64,000 nucleotides of DNA from Tanypteryx hageni. Taxonomy: Eukaryota; Arthropoda; Insecta; Odonata; Petaluridae. Made by a program: the position numbers and the translations under genes. The DNA lies in contig CM054115.1 in assembly GCA_028673005.1 (NCBI GenBank), positions 806,001-870,000 of the forward strand, in the 5' to 3' direction. Under the pieces are notes generated by a model that was given only the letters and a program-made list of their open reading frames with translations, was not told the origin of the DNA and did not search any database. The first letter of the stretch is position 1. The number at the start of each line of letters is the position of its first letter. Shown here in pieces: positions 19,020 to 29,396 of the stretch.

Positions 19020-21746
19020 TCATCGCCTCCTTTTTGTCGGAGGCTGATCTTGCAGGTTTTCAGTAGCTCCTCTGGGCCTCTTAGTCCAGTCCCAGGAGCT
19101 GACCTGTACCTCACCGATTGCCCGAAGCTCGTCGGCACCTTTCAGCAGCAGACAATCGTAGAACCTCCTCACCGTGTCTTGCAGCCGCTCCGAAATCGGG
19201 GAGGCTTCTGCTGCAGCAAGGAGGGTTGCTGTATTAATGCCAATTGGAGGCCGTAGTATTGTACGCAGGTTGGTGTTTTGCCATGTTTCTAATCTGTTCC
19301 TGCAGCCGCCATTAAGTCTGGCCGACCACGCAGGCGCTCCGTAGAGCATGGCTGGCAGGAGCACGCTCTTGTAGAGGCGCAGCTTTAGCTCCTTGCTAAC
19401 GTAGGCATTCCTCAAGATGGGGAGCAGCGTAGCCCTCGTGTAATTGGCCCGCGTGATGATCCTTTGCACATGGGCCTTGAAAGTCAGTCCCTTGTCCAAG
19501 GTGACACCCAGGTAGAGCGCCAACTCGTCCCATGGAACCGCTCGGCAGAGGATAGAGATCGGCTCTGGCGGATCCGGATTCCGGTTATGGTGGAAGAACA
19601 CTGCCTGAGTCTTAGAAGGATTGATCGCTATCCGCCAGCGTAAATACCACTGGGTGAGACTGTCGGTGGACCGCTGCAGGTAGGATGCAGCAAGGCGAGG
19701 CTGTTTCGATCTCGCCAAGACCGCAGCATCATCTGCGAATAGGGCTATCTTAACGTTCCAGTGATGGTTGGTGGGCAGGTCGGCGGTAAATATACTAAAT
19801 AGGAGAGGACCGAGAACGGAGCCCTGTGGAACGCCAACTGAGATCCTCTTCGGCGATGAAAGTGTTCTGCTCCAGCGCACGCGGAAGGACCTCTCTAGCA
19901 GGTAGGATTTGAGGAGTTTGCAGGCCCAGAGTGGGAAGTCCATTGCTTCTATCTTGCTAAGAAGACCCGCGTGCCAGACGCGATCAAAGGCCTTACTCAC
20001 ATCTAGGAATGCCCCGACCGCGCATTCTCGCCGGTTGTAGGAATCCGTGATGAAGTCTACTACTCTCACCAACTGCTGGGTCGTAGAATGTTCTGACCGA
20101 AATCCAAACTGCTGAGGAGGAAGGATAGAATTTTCCTCAACATGGCTAAGCAGGAACGGCAGGATCGCTCTCTCCCATGTCTTGCTTAGGCCAGACAGCA
20201 AGGAAATGGGTCGATAGGACTCCGGCTTGGATGGGGCCTTCCCCGGCTTTGGAATGCAAATCACTACGGCAGATTTCCAGCTGGCAGGGAAGTGACCAAC
20301 TCGGATGGAGGCGTTTATGAGATGAACCAGTGCTAGGCCCGCAGCACGTGGAAGCTGGCGCAGTACCTCGTTCGGGAGACCATCTCCTGGCGCCTTCCGG
20401 AGTGGGGGACGCGAAAGGAGGGTCGTGACGGTGGCTAAGGAGACGGCTGGAGGCTCGCTTCCGGAGACGGCAGCTGCGGTGGGGAGGTCGTCGATGTTTA
20501 GGACCGGTGAGTGAAGCGATGGCGGATTGTCAACGAAGCAACTCTCCAAATAGAACGCCATACACTCTGCTTTTTCTTCACTGGTTTGCGCTGTTGCGGT
20601 CCCCGTTAGCAGCGGGAAGTCCTGAGCCTTGTCAGCACGCAGCGCCCGAGCCATTCGCCAGAGGGAGCCATCGTGAAGGTTGAGTGACTCCATCCGCTTC
20701 CTCCAGGCCTCTTTGCGGAATGCCTGAATCTCGTCTCTGATTTTATGTTGCATTGCCGTTAACCGCCTTCGCAGGTCCGGAGTGCCCCATCTTTGGAAGA
20801 GTCGACGCACTCTGTTCTTCTCCTTGATATTCTGGAGAATCCAGGGCGGCAAGTTCATGTAGTCCGGTGGCTTCCGGATCCTTGTTGGGGTCTCAGCTTT
20901 CAGAGATTTCAGGATGTTGTCGGTCAAATCAGTGGCCAGTTGGTCAATTCCGGCAGCATCGACTGGTTCGCAAATGTCTTCCGGAATGGAGTCCGCTAAC
21001 CTCTTGCGGAAGGCCTTCCAGTTCGTGTTTTGGAGGTCAAGGCTGATCTCCGGTGTGGGAAATATAGTACGGAGGCCCAGGTTTACCACAACCGGGTTGT
21101 GGTCGCTGCTCAAACAGGGCACGCTAAACATCGACAGCGATGTTCTAATAGAGCGGTGGAGGGCAATATCCAGGACTTCTCCGATACCATTATGGTGGTA
21201 TCTGGTCGGCTCCATGGGTCCTGTTGCCTTCACTCCCTTGGCATCGAGCCACTTCTTGAGCCTTTCTCCGCGTGGATTTCCTGTACGCGAGTGCCACTCG
21301 TGATGCTTTGCGTTAAAGTCCCCAGCTGCAATCGTGGGGAGATTGTTGCAGAAAAGTTGATCAAAATCTTCTGTCACCAGTTGAGAGTTCGGCGGCAGGT
21401 AGCAAGAAGCGAGCTTGAGTTTTCCCCTAGGCGTGTCGACGACGGCCAGTGTTGCTTCGAGTGATCGCAGAGCAGGAGAAGGAAGCAATGAGGCATCCAG
21501 GTCCTCCCGGATCAGCATTGCCGTGCCGCCCGCAGTGTGCGGGGACGGCCTGTCATTGCGGAAGACTTTGAACCCAGGTACCGTCCACCTCCGTCCAGCA
21601 CGGAGGTGAGTCTCTGAGAGGAGAGCAATTGCCGCTCCCTGTTTCTTCAGGAAACGGAGCAACTCCGGCGCCTTCCCTGAGATGCCTCCGTTGGCATTCC
21701 ATGCCACAATGGTGAGCCTAGCTGTGCGACGAGCCTTAGTAGCCAT
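19020..21746 (-). CDS. LINE ORF2: apurinic-type endonuclease and reverse transcriptase
   Basis: This is an intact frame of 908 codons from an ATG at 21746. Residues 1-230 form the EEP endonuclease: VAWNANGG, LLSETHLR, AAGDFNAKHHEWH and LSSDHNPVV hold the catalytic residues. The RT follows in the middle: IPKPGK and YRPISLLS, then FLDVSKAFDRVWH (motif A), GVPQGSVLGPLLF, and LFADDAAVL as the Asp-Asp motif. The C-terminus is basic (TKRPRG, PPTKRRR). The protein would nick genomic DNA and copy the element RNA by target-primed reverse transcription. The start overlaps the end of ORF1 in ATGGCTACTAA, suggesting coupled termination-reinitiation. The length is normal for Jockey elements. Confidence 0.92.
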   Translation of the reverse strand: MATKARRTARLTIVAWNANGGISGKAPELLRFLKKQGAAIALLSETHLRAGRRWTVPGFKVFRNDRPSPHTAGGTAMLIREDLDASLLPSPALRSLEATLAVVDTPRGKLKLASCYLPPNSQLVTEDFDQLFCNNLPTIAAGDFNAKHHEWHSRTGNPRGERLKKWLDAKGVKATGPMEPTRYHHNGIGEVLDIALHRSIRTSLSMFSVPCLSSDHNPVVVNLGLRTIFPTPEISLDLQNTNWKAFRKRLADSIPEDICEPVDAAGIDQLATDLTDNILKSLKAETPTRIRKPPDYMNLPPWILQNIKEKNRVRRLFQRWGTPDLRRRLTAMQHKIRDEIQAFRKEAWRKRMESLNLHDGSLWRMARALRADKAQDFPLLTGTATAQTSEEKAECMAFYLESCFVDNPPSLHSPVLNIDDLPTAAAVSGSEPPAVSLATVTTLLSRPPLRKAPGDGLPNEVLRQLPRAAGLALVHLINASIRVGHFPASWKSAVVICIPKPGKAPSKPESYRPISLLSGLSKTWERAILPFLLSHVEENSILPPQQFGFRSEHSTTQQLVRVVDFITDSYNRRECAVGAFLDVSKAFDRVWHAGLLSKIEAMDFPLWACKLLKSYLLERSFRVRWSRTLSSPKRISVGVPQGSVLGPLLFSIFTADLPTNHHWNVKIALFADDAAVLARSKQPRLAASYLQRSTDSLTQWYLRWRIAINPSKTQAVFFHHNRNPDPPEPISILCRAVPWDELALYLGVTLDKGLTFKAHVQRIITRANYTRATLLPILRNAYVSKELKLRLYKSVLLPAMLYGAPAWSARLNGGCRNRLETWQNTNLRTILRPPIGINTATLLAAAEASPISERLQDTVRRFYDCLLLKGADELRAIGEVQVSSWDWTKRPRGATENLQDQPPTKRRR

Positions 21747-23316
21747 CGAGGATGTCTACTAGGCGGGTCATCACTTGTCCTAGGGCCAACATCTGCTGCT
21801 GGATTGCAGATGTGACATTGGCCAAGGCAGAGAGGAGTTCCCTGACAGGTGCAGAACGGTCTGCCTCTCCAGAAGCTGTGGCACTCCAGGGATTCCTCTC
21901 TGGTTTTGTTCTCTCCCGCTGGTTGGGCTGCGGGGTTTGTTTCCGCTGCGTAGCAGGTCGCTGTAGGTCTGGGCGTTGCGAAGCTTCTCGCTGTGCAGGC
22001 TGCTGTGTGAAGCCAGGAATTGCAGCCAACTGCCGGAGTGGCGGGAACTCGTCCTCCAGCTCCAGACGGAGGCGTGGGGTGTCTCGTGTCGGCCTAAACC
22101 CCGGGATGGCGCTACCAAGAGACAGCGTCTGTTCCGGATTCAGGTTGGAGGAAGATGATGCTTTGGTTTTCTTCCTCTTCCTCCCCTTCCGCCTGGCGGC
22201 CGCTCGTTGCTTAGCAGGTGCCTTCTGCTGGCGTCCTCCCTGGTGATCCTCCGCTTTACGGTAGAACTTGCAGACCTTGGAAGAAGCCACGTGTGCCCCA
22301 CCGCAGTTGCAGCAGGTTGGGGCGTCTTCCGCAGCGAGGGTGCAGGACCTGCTCATGTGCGGGCCCGCACACTTAAAGCAACGGGCGGCCGCCTTGCAGC
22401 TATGCCCCCAGCGGTTGCAATTAAAGCATATTTGAGGATGGCGATACTCGAATGTGGTGAGGCGCACGCAGGAGTTCAACAGGCGCGTGATGCTGACTAT
22501 ACGCTCCGGCGTCCAATCGCCGCTGATGGTGAATGACGCTACGTACGTAGCCGTTGACGACTTTTCCTTAGTCAGGCAGTTCCTGACGTGTGTTGCAGGT
22601 GCCGCGAGGGAGATAAGATCCTCCATGATGTACGCAGGGTCCATGCTCGGGTGTAGTCCTCGAATGGTGAACTTCATCGTTCTTTTGTCGGAATAGGACC
22701 AGGAGCTGTACTGCGCCTTTTCGGATGCCAGCATCGTCAGCACCGAGTTGTAGTCTACGGTGTTGGAAACCATCACCCTGGTGAAATCCTTTGTATTTGA
22801 GCAGACAAAATCTTTGTCTGTTACGGACGAGCGGATGTCCTCAAGCATGAGGCGGTAGTCGGCGACGTCGTAGATGAGGATGGGCGGCGGTCGCTGCTTC
22901 CTCACCACAGGGGTCTGCTCCGCATCCATCGATTCCGGTTGCGGTTGGCTTGTGGATGGATCAGCAACACTGTCAACAAGCGCGTCGTATCTGTTGGAAA
23001 CAGTTACAGACGGCGTGTTGGGTAGACTCTCAGAGAAGCGTGGTTTCTTGGAGTTTCCCGCCTTATCAGGGGGAGACATCGCCTTTCTAGAGGATGCAGA
23101 ATCATTCTCGGACGTGCTGGGCTGTGCAGCTGCTGCTGGGTTCTTCACTCCAGCAGGGACCGAATCCGGTTGGCAACGGCCCTTTTCAGGGCCGTAAATG
23201 GCTGCTCGCTTTTAGCTGCTCTCCTCGGCGGTGAGAAAAGGCGTCTTCCTTCTGGAGGAGGAGGCTGCATTCATCCCAGGAGTCGCGCCAGGTGTGCTAT
23301 TGGCTGTGGAATCCAT
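21736..23316 (-). pseudogene. LINE ORF1 (gag-like RNA-binding protein), one internal TAA
   Basis: The likely start is the ATG at 23316 (MDSTANSTPG), because the same frame continues to the stop at 21736. A TAA at 23212-23214, after 34 codons, breaks it. Downstream the frame is open for more than 470 codons, with the first later ATG at about 23079. The middle holds a gag-like RNA-binding region (IYDVADYRLML, VRNCLTKEK). Three zinc knuckles follow (CFNCNRWGHSCK, CFKCAGPHMSRSC and CCNCGGAHVASSKVC), then a basic Lys/Arg stretch and a helical C-terminus. The protein would package the LINE RNA. The shorter product from the inner ATG keeps all the knuckles and might still work (inference). Confidence 0.8.
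23176..23195. promoter_or_regulatory. Perfect 8-bp hairpin, histone-stem-loop-like / GNRA, in LINE ORF1 N-terminal region
   Basis: The core GGCCCTTTTCAGGGCC with flanking AC/GT pairs gives an 8-bp stem. On the plus strand the loop is TTTC, as in metazoan histone mRNA 3' ends. On the minus strand, the LINE sense strand, the loop is GAAA, a GNRA tetraloop. It is downstream of the TAA at 23212. Confidence 0.7.
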
Positions 23317-23344
23317 GATGATGGATTCGGGGGTTGATGAGCAA

Positions 23345-23362
23345 TGGCCCTTTTCAGGGCCA
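23345..23362. promoter_or_regulatory. Second copy of the hairpin, in the LINE 5' UTR
   Basis: The same 16-nt core with one extra T-A pair lies upstream of the putative ORF1 ATG. Recurrence of an identical core 169 bp from the first copy argues against chance. Confidence 0.7.
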
Positions 23363-23480
23363 CAAGAGATGAAAGCCAATTGGCTTGAAATGTTGGGAAA
23401 CCCACACTACTGAAGAACAGCTGGGCTCTTCAATCAATACAAGAATCTCAGAATCAGAATAATTCAATCATTCCATTCCA

Positions 23481-24239
23481 GAATCAGATCCAGAATATTC
23501 CTTCTTCCTTCGAATCCAATTCGATTCCATTCCATTCAATCTCTCCCACCACAAATCTACGCCTTGAGCTGCATCAAATGTAGCGCGCTTGGGTTGCCCT
23601 TCGCGCCGTGCCGCGCAACTGATATATGACCAGAAATTGCAAAATAGCAGATAGTTGAAAGAATTTTCGTCTCGCGGGTATTCTATAAACATCACACTAT
23701 CTACCAGTGCAAATAACTCGGCGTCGTTAATCGTTGATAAAAACAATTTGAGGCATTTCATCTCAAAATTTGTGTAAAATGCAGTCCATTCTTCAAATCA
23801 ATATAAGTTTTAAAATATCCGCAAACAAAAATACGAAAACACGTGGATGTCATCAATATAAATGCATGTCAATAAGAAATCTATATACAGGAGAATGAAA
23901 ATATTCTAGTTTTGGCTCCTGAAAAAAAGTTGAAATTTTTATTTTTGGCCAGCTTTTTCCGATTTGGAACCACTGTGCGGCGTTTTCGCAGTTTTTATCC
24001 CTCATTACGAGAGTATTGCCAAAGCAACAACTATTGATGGACTCGGAGTTGATATAATCTAATCTCTAATACACTAGGGAGATGTCCGTTGAAATTCAAC
24101 GGGAAAGTTTTTTAAATGAAATGTCGTGAATAGATTCGACGAAAAGATATTATACAAGTCAACGTTACCCAATTACACGAATGATTAAAGCTCTACATTC
24201 AAATGTATTCCATCTCGTAAATAACGAAACGAATGTTGT
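23481..24239. other. Unassigned stretch upstream of the LINE
   Basis: A 97-codon minus-strand frame spans 23468-23761 (starts MKCLKLFLSTINDAEL). I recognise no domain, and the sequence overlaps the probable LINE 5' edge, so I do not call a gene. The remainder is AT-rich. Confidence 0.4.
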
Positions 24240-24660
24240 TTATATTCGTTGCTATGAAAATCAATTCTCTCTCTCGTATAAAAATAATTCAAAGCGTGCT
24301 TTCAACTAACAATAGGATTTCGAGGTTTAACAATGTAATGGGTTGGCAAGGCAACATCCCGTTAAAACGGAAAGATGTCCACAAAATATGTGAATTAAAC
24401 GTTTTAACATGAGGAATTTCGAACTATAGGCGAAAAAAGATATACAGTATAAGAAACTTCATAGTTATTTCTTTAAAATGGTTCAGATACGAAGATCGTA
24501 GGTTATTTCTTTCTAATTTAGATCTCAAAAATGATAAAAGCCTTGCACGTCGAAAAGTCTATTTTTACGTGTTATTTTATGGGAAATGGAAATGTCTTCC
24601 TTGGAGTCGAACCCAAGATATTATTCGAGAGTTTTTTCGTCATCACCTTAAAATATGCGA
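24240..24660 (+). repeat. Dispersed noncoding repeat R-B, copy 2
   Basis: It contains GAGGTTTAACAATG, GGCAAGGCAACATCCCGTTA, GAAGATCGTAGGTTATTTCT and TTTTTACGTGTTATTTTATG in the same order as copy 3 at 62080-62560 (reverse). GAGTCGAACCC near 24607 is B-box-like on the minus strand. Confidence 0.65.
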
Positions 24661-25219
24661 ATTTAGTATTCCTGCCCAACTTAAAATATATATCTTGAAC
24701 CTTTATCTAGTTATTTGCATTTTTATTGCGTGACAGAGGGAGCCAAAAAGGGACAAAGAGACAGAAATAGACTTATAGTATTTAGATGCTCGCATTATTT
24801 TCCTCACAAATACGCGTGATCAATTTAATATTCCATTCGAATGTATTTGTAATATTTAATAACGCTATATTATGGAAATTAAGAACACAAAGAGCAACAT
24901 ATCCGCGGTGATTTAAAAAAATGCGGGCTACCCTAGCAATCTCCTTTTTGAAATGTCGAAATACCGGAGAAAATTGAAAATAAACTTAAGGTATGAGCAA
25001 ACAGGAATTAAACAACAGAATCGAAGGTAAGAATAAGAATCTTCATTTTTTTGCGTTAAATGGTGTAAGTCTCGAGTCAAAGTCTCGATCGTAAGATATT
25101 TTAAAATATTAAATGATAAAGGTCTACACATCGTATTCCAGCCGATTACGTGTTAATCAAATGCGAAACTAAAACTATCCTGATATCAAACGGATGCCTT
25201 TCCGGGGGACGAATGCCCA
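24661..25219. other. AT-rich, nothing recognised
   Basis: I see no gene, TIR pair or tandem repeat in this interval. Confidence 0.45.
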
Positions 25220-25345
25220 TTTAAAACCTGTAGGAGTTCGGACCGATTATTCGGGCGAAAGATTTGTCGAAATCAAGCCGACCATTCCCGGTTTATTTGC
25301 ATTGATGCCAGAAGGCTTCAGACGCAGGCAGGAACGCAGAGAATA
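25220..25345 (+). repeat. Dispersed short repeat R-C, copy 2
   Basis: This matches 4445-4585 in GCGAAAGATTTGTCGAA, CCCGGTTTATTTGCATT and AGGCTTCAGACGCAGGCAGG. The similarity is high. An AT-rich (ATTAGATA)-like tail follows. Confidence 0.65.
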
Positions 25346-25811
25346 GATATTAGATTATAATTATTAGATAATAATATATTAGATTAGATATAAGTATTAA
25401 ATAAATGATTAAATGGAAAGTAGGCATCATAAGTTCCGTTTGGATTATCTTGTTTATTTTTACAAATTAACTAATATCCATTTTCTAAGATTTTTTACCT
25501 CTAATAAAGGATTCGTTATAGTTTTCCTTTCGGTAATTCGCTTGATCAGCTGCACGATGGCGGTTTGGCGTATGGAACTGCGTACTACGATGTGAAAGGG
25601 AAGCCTTTTACTGTAATTAGTGGAGGATACGTTTGTTAAAAAGCCACCGACGCAAGAAATCGCGATAGAATATGCAAATCAATCTCGTGAAATGATCAAC
25701 AATCACAATCTTTTTCCTATATCACAATTCCTCCTCGTTCTATATCAGGATTGGTTTATCTTTCCTCCTATATATCATTCGTATCGCCTAATTTCTTACA
25801 TCTACTTCAAG
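25346..25811. other. Possibly the rest of the Gypsy 3' LTR
   Basis: Nothing coding is recognised. If the Gypsy LTR is longer than the 144 bp shared by both ends, its 3' part would lie here, but the other LTR offers no matching sequence to confirm it. Confidence 0.35.
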
Positions 25812-25955
25812 ACCTTTTCTCTTATCGCGTCGTGCCTTATAAACCTTCCTCGACGCCGACAACGCTTCGCGCGGCAAGTACGGGGAAATAACATAAACAA
25901 AAGAAAATCTATCATCCGACGTTCGTCTTCTCGGCGCCAGCATTAAAAACGTTAC
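25812..25955 (-). repeat. Gypsy 3' LTR segment
   Basis: This matches 36011-36154 (shared CTTTTCTCTTATCGCGTCGT, ACATAAACAAAAGAAAATC and GTCTTCTCGGC). A purine-rich tract (minus-strand GGGAGGGGG) lies just outside at about 25956-25966 and fits a polypurine primer site. Confidence 0.8.
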
Positions 25956-26001
25956 CCCCTCCCAAACAAAAAAAACAAATTAATCAAATAAGAACGTCAG
26001 G

Positions 26002-26714
26002 TTAACGAACAGCTTTTAAATCCTTTATATGCCAGCGTCCCGCTGGACTGCCTTTCATAGTTGCCAATTCAAACACCGAGCGCGAAAATTCGTTGGCGAT
26101 TTTGTATGGTCCTACATACCTTGGTTCGAGTTTTGCTGCCGTAAAGTCCACAGCGCTTGAATGGGGATAGCTCTTATGCCACACTAGCGTGCCTTTTTCG
26201 AATTTAACGTCCCGGCGTCGTAAGTTGTAATATTGCGCCTGGCGAGTAGATGCTCTTTCTTGCGCGGTTTTCGCTCTCCGGTATACATCAACTAATGAAC
26301 TCTTTAATTTTTCTACATAACCCCGAGGTTCAAATTCACACATTTCACCTGTGTCAACTTCCCGATATAAATCCTCCGGTTTCCTTAATTCCCTGCCGAA
26401 ATTAAGCATCGCAGGGGAATATCCCGTTGTCTCGGACACCGCGGACCGCAATGCAAACATTAAATCCGATAAGCCTTCATCCCACTTACGCTGTGCACCT
26501 TCACAAAAAATTGAAATCAGAGTTTTCAGCGTTCTATTTGTCCGCTCGCACATATTAGCCTGAGGATGGTAAGGGGCGGTGTGATGTAACATAACGCCGT
26601 ACAAATCGCAAGTCCTCTGCAACACCTTGCCAACGTACTGTGGACCGTTATCAGCGATCATCACTTGCGGACACCCCCACTGATTAATAACTTGAGTGCG
26701 AAAACACTGGGCGA
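26002..26714 (-). pseudogene. Gypsy integrase, C-terminal part
   Basis: This frame carries the second catalytic Asp (MIADNGPQYVGK) and the Glu (HHTAPYHPQANMCERTNR). A chromodomain-less C-terminal region follows (LRRRDVKFEKGTLVW, LEPRYVGPYKI) and ends WHIKDLKAVR. It was joined to the frame at 27649-29383 before the hAT element split it. The integrase would insert the cDNA into chromosomal DNA. Confidence 0.88.
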
Positions 26715-27640
26715 CAGTGGCGGCTCGTGTATAGGCACTGCGGAACTGCAGCACCCCCTATTTCCACTTGATATTATCGATAAAATTTAATATATATATA
26801 TATATAATATATAATTTTTATATACACACCCTTGCGGTGGCTTGCAGGGTAAACTGTAGATGTAATATATGAGTCATTTTTTCTTTAATTCTTTCTTTAT
26901 TTTTGTAGTACAATATATATTCCTTAAGCTTAATGTCAGTACTTCAGTAGCCATCCCCCAGTTTATGAAAAAGTTACAAAAATCTTTGTATGGAACTATG
27001 CGCTTCACAGTGCCAGCGACGTGGTGTTTGACTGTTGTGCGCATGCGCACATAGGAGGGGGGGGAGGGGAGGAAGGCGGGACTGCCAGGTAGAGAGAGCA
27101 CTGTTGCTCTCGCAGTGCCGGCTCTGGCGTGATGGTGGAAGGAAGGTTTTTAGAAGTGTAGAAGAGTGTAGAATTAGATTATTATTCTGCTTCCAGCTAT
27201 TCTATTTGATTCATTTTTTTTCGGTTCTTTTATTTAACAGAAAACTTTAACCATGGCCTTGCATCCCCAAGAAATAAGTTCTGTGACTGTAAGTGAACTT
27301 CAACAGCTTAAGTTTTCACAGCTATCTCCATGAGAAAGTTACAGTTAAGAAAAGAGGTCGTTCAACACCTGATATTCTAATATCTCAGCTAGGCAAAAGC
27401 AACAACAAGAAATATATTCGTAGCTTTAATTCTGAATGGTACCAACGGAAAAGTTGGCTTTGCGGCTGTGAAGTAAAAAATGCAGTTTTGTTTCGTTTGG
27501 TTTTTTTGTTAAGATTTTATCAAGTTCCTGAATAAAATTTCTTTTTATACAAGTTTTTTTCCTTTTACACAATTTTAAAACAAAGGCTAAAAATTTTCTG
27601 GAGCAGCCCCCCCACTAATTTTAGCTACGAGCCGCCACTG
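26715..27640 (+). mobile_element. hAT-superfamily element (926 bp) inserted in the Gypsy integrase
   Basis: The terminal inverted repeats are perfect: CAGTGGCGGCTCGT at 26715 and its complement ending at 27640. They are flanked by identical 8-bp target duplications CTGGGCGA (26707-26714 and 27641-27648). An 8-bp duplication and CAG..-type ends are the hAT signature. Inside are a (TA)n tract near 26790, a GC-rich promoter-like segment and a truncated transposase start. Confidence 0.95.
27253..27535 (+). pseudogene. hAT transposase N-terminal fragment (TTF-type zinc finger)
   Basis: An intron acceptor (TTTAACAG before 27241) precedes an ATG at 27253, but that frame stops soon. A shifted frame then reads SNNKKYIRSFNSEWYQRKSWL followed by CGCEVKNAVLF. 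This is the start of the TTF-type zinc finger that precedes hAT transposases. Everything beyond it, including the catalytic domain, is deleted, so the element is non-autonomous. Confidence 0.65.
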
Positions 27641-27648
27641 CTGGGCGA

Positions 27649-29383
27649 CATGTTGACTTTTAACGGATCGTAACGGCACGGCTACTGGCCATCTGGTACA
27701 AGTGTCAACAAACATTAACGCTAATCTATAACCCCTCAATGACCTCGGAAGTGGGCCGATGATATCAGTCGCAACTATTGTCCATGGCTTTGTCATCTTC
27801 TGTGGTTCCATTACACCTGCGGGTCTTACGTGTTCTATTTTATATTTCTGACAGCTTTTGCATTCTCGCACGTAGTGACCCACATCTTTCCTTAACCCAG
27901 GCCAGAAATAAAATTTCTGGATATTCCTTAACGTTTTAAAAAAACCCAAATGCCCTCCTCTTGGGCTAGAATGATTAACATTCAACAACTTCTCCCTATT
28001 TTCCGCGGGTATAACCAATTTCCACTCTCGCAACCCTCTGTTCGCCGAGTCACTGGCGTATAACCTCCCCTCCAACACACGAAGCCGGGGGTGGAGGTCG
28101 GGGTTCCGTTCCACTTCAGCACGCAATTCCAAATACCAAGGATCTGTGATTTGGGCGGTGACAAACGTACCGACGTCTTCCACTGCCCCTATACGAGATA
28201 ACGCGTCGGGAACAACATGTGATTTCCCTTTCCGATGGATGACCTCAAAATTATATTGCTGCAGCTGAGAAATCCACCGTGCGAGTCGACCCTGCGGGTT
28301 CTGACAGTTAAATAACCACTTCAGTGAGGCGTGGTCGGTAATCACCTTAAATCTGTACCCCTCCACGTAAGGTCTGAACTTAGTTACTGAAAATAAAACC
28401 GCAAGGCATTCTTTCTCCGTAACGCTGTAATTCCTTTCCGCCGAAGAGAGTGTGCGTGAGCAATAAGCAACCACATGCTCTTCTCCATCGATTTCTTGAG
28501 GCAATACACCCTCGACACCCACGTCGGACGCGTCGCATTGCACAGAAAAGGGGTGGTCGAAATGCGGGCAGGAAAGGATGGGGGCCGATACGAGGAAACC
28601 CTTTAATTTTCCAAAAGCTTCCTCCTGTTCTACAGCCCAGAAAAATGCAGGATTCCGCTTTTTCAACAAGTCAGTAAGGGGCGCGGCTACGGACGCAAAA
28701 TTCGGAACGAATCTCCGATACCAACTAACAAAACCTAGGAATCTCTTAAGTTCCGTTGTGTTGGTAGGTCTCGGATAATTTAAAACCGCGGAAATTTTAT
28801 CAGGATCCACCCGTAGTTTCCCACCTCCAACTATATATCCCAAAAATTTCAAGCGAAACTTCACGAAACTGCATTTATCTATATTAATGCGAAACCCCGC
28901 GTCCCGTAAGCGTTGGAACACTTCTTTTAAGTGTTCCAAATGTTCAACGAACGTCTTACTCACCACAACGATGTCGTCCAAGTAAGCGAAACAAAATGGC
29001 TCTAATTGGGGTCCTAACACCCGGTCCATTAAGCGCTGAAAGGTGGCTCCGGCGCTATGCAAGCCAAACGGCATAACGTTGAAGTGAAACAAACCCCTAC
29101 CAGGGATAGTAAAGGCCGTTATCTCCTTACTTGCCGGGTGTAACTCAACCTGCCAATAACCTTTTTCCAGGTCTAACGTTGTAACAAACTTTCCCGCCCT
29201 TAATTTATCTAATATACTCGACATATATGGAATAGGGTAAGCGTCCACCTTACTTACACTATTCACCTTACGAAGATCAATTACGAATCTTTTAGTGCTA
29301 TCTTGCTTAGGAACCAACAACACGGGGCTCGACCAAGAACTTGAGGAGGGTTCGATAACCCCCGAAGCCAACATTTCGTCCAC
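27649..29383 (-). pseudogene. Gypsy pol: reverse transcriptase, RNase H, integrase N-terminal part
   Basis: The frame is open to the hAT insertion. RT: SPVLLVPKQD, FVIDLRKVN, TLDLEKGYWQ and FAYLDDIVVV (YLDD catalytic motif). RNase H: QCDASDVGVEG, SVTEKECLAV and ITDHASLKWL. The integrase HHCC zinc region follows (NVNHSSPRGGHLGF, CKSCQKY), then the first catalytic Asp (VATDIIGPLPR). The second Asp and the Glu are on the far side of the hAT element at 26002-26714. It starts out of frame with the protease, owing to a small indel at about 29425. Confidence 0.92.
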
Positions 29384-29396
29384 TTGACGATTTATT

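Larger units (their letters stand above)
18470..23480 (-). mobile_element. Jockey-type LINE, nearly full length (LINE-1 of this window)
   Basis: A 5-kb GC-rich block on the minus strand stands out against AT-rich DNA. The order is 5' UTR, ORF1 (gag-like, three CCHC knuckles), ORF2 (endonuclease plus RT) and a 3' UTR of about 530 bp. An AATAAA and an A-rich tail lie at about 18,445-18,480. The endonuclease and RT motifs are of the Jockey group. The boundaries are approximate because I could not read a clean target-site duplication. ORF2 is open throughout, and the only defect seen is one TAA in the N-terminal region of ORF1. Confidence 0.85.

Noticed and set aside
23178..23361. Histone gene 3' ends on the plus strand
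   Set aside because: The stem-loop matches, but no histone coding frame lies upstream on the plus strand and the motif sits within LINE 5' sequence.
23468..23761. 97-codon minus-strand frame as a gene
   Set aside because: It shows no recognisable domain, overlaps the probable LINE edge, and its length is within what chance allows.
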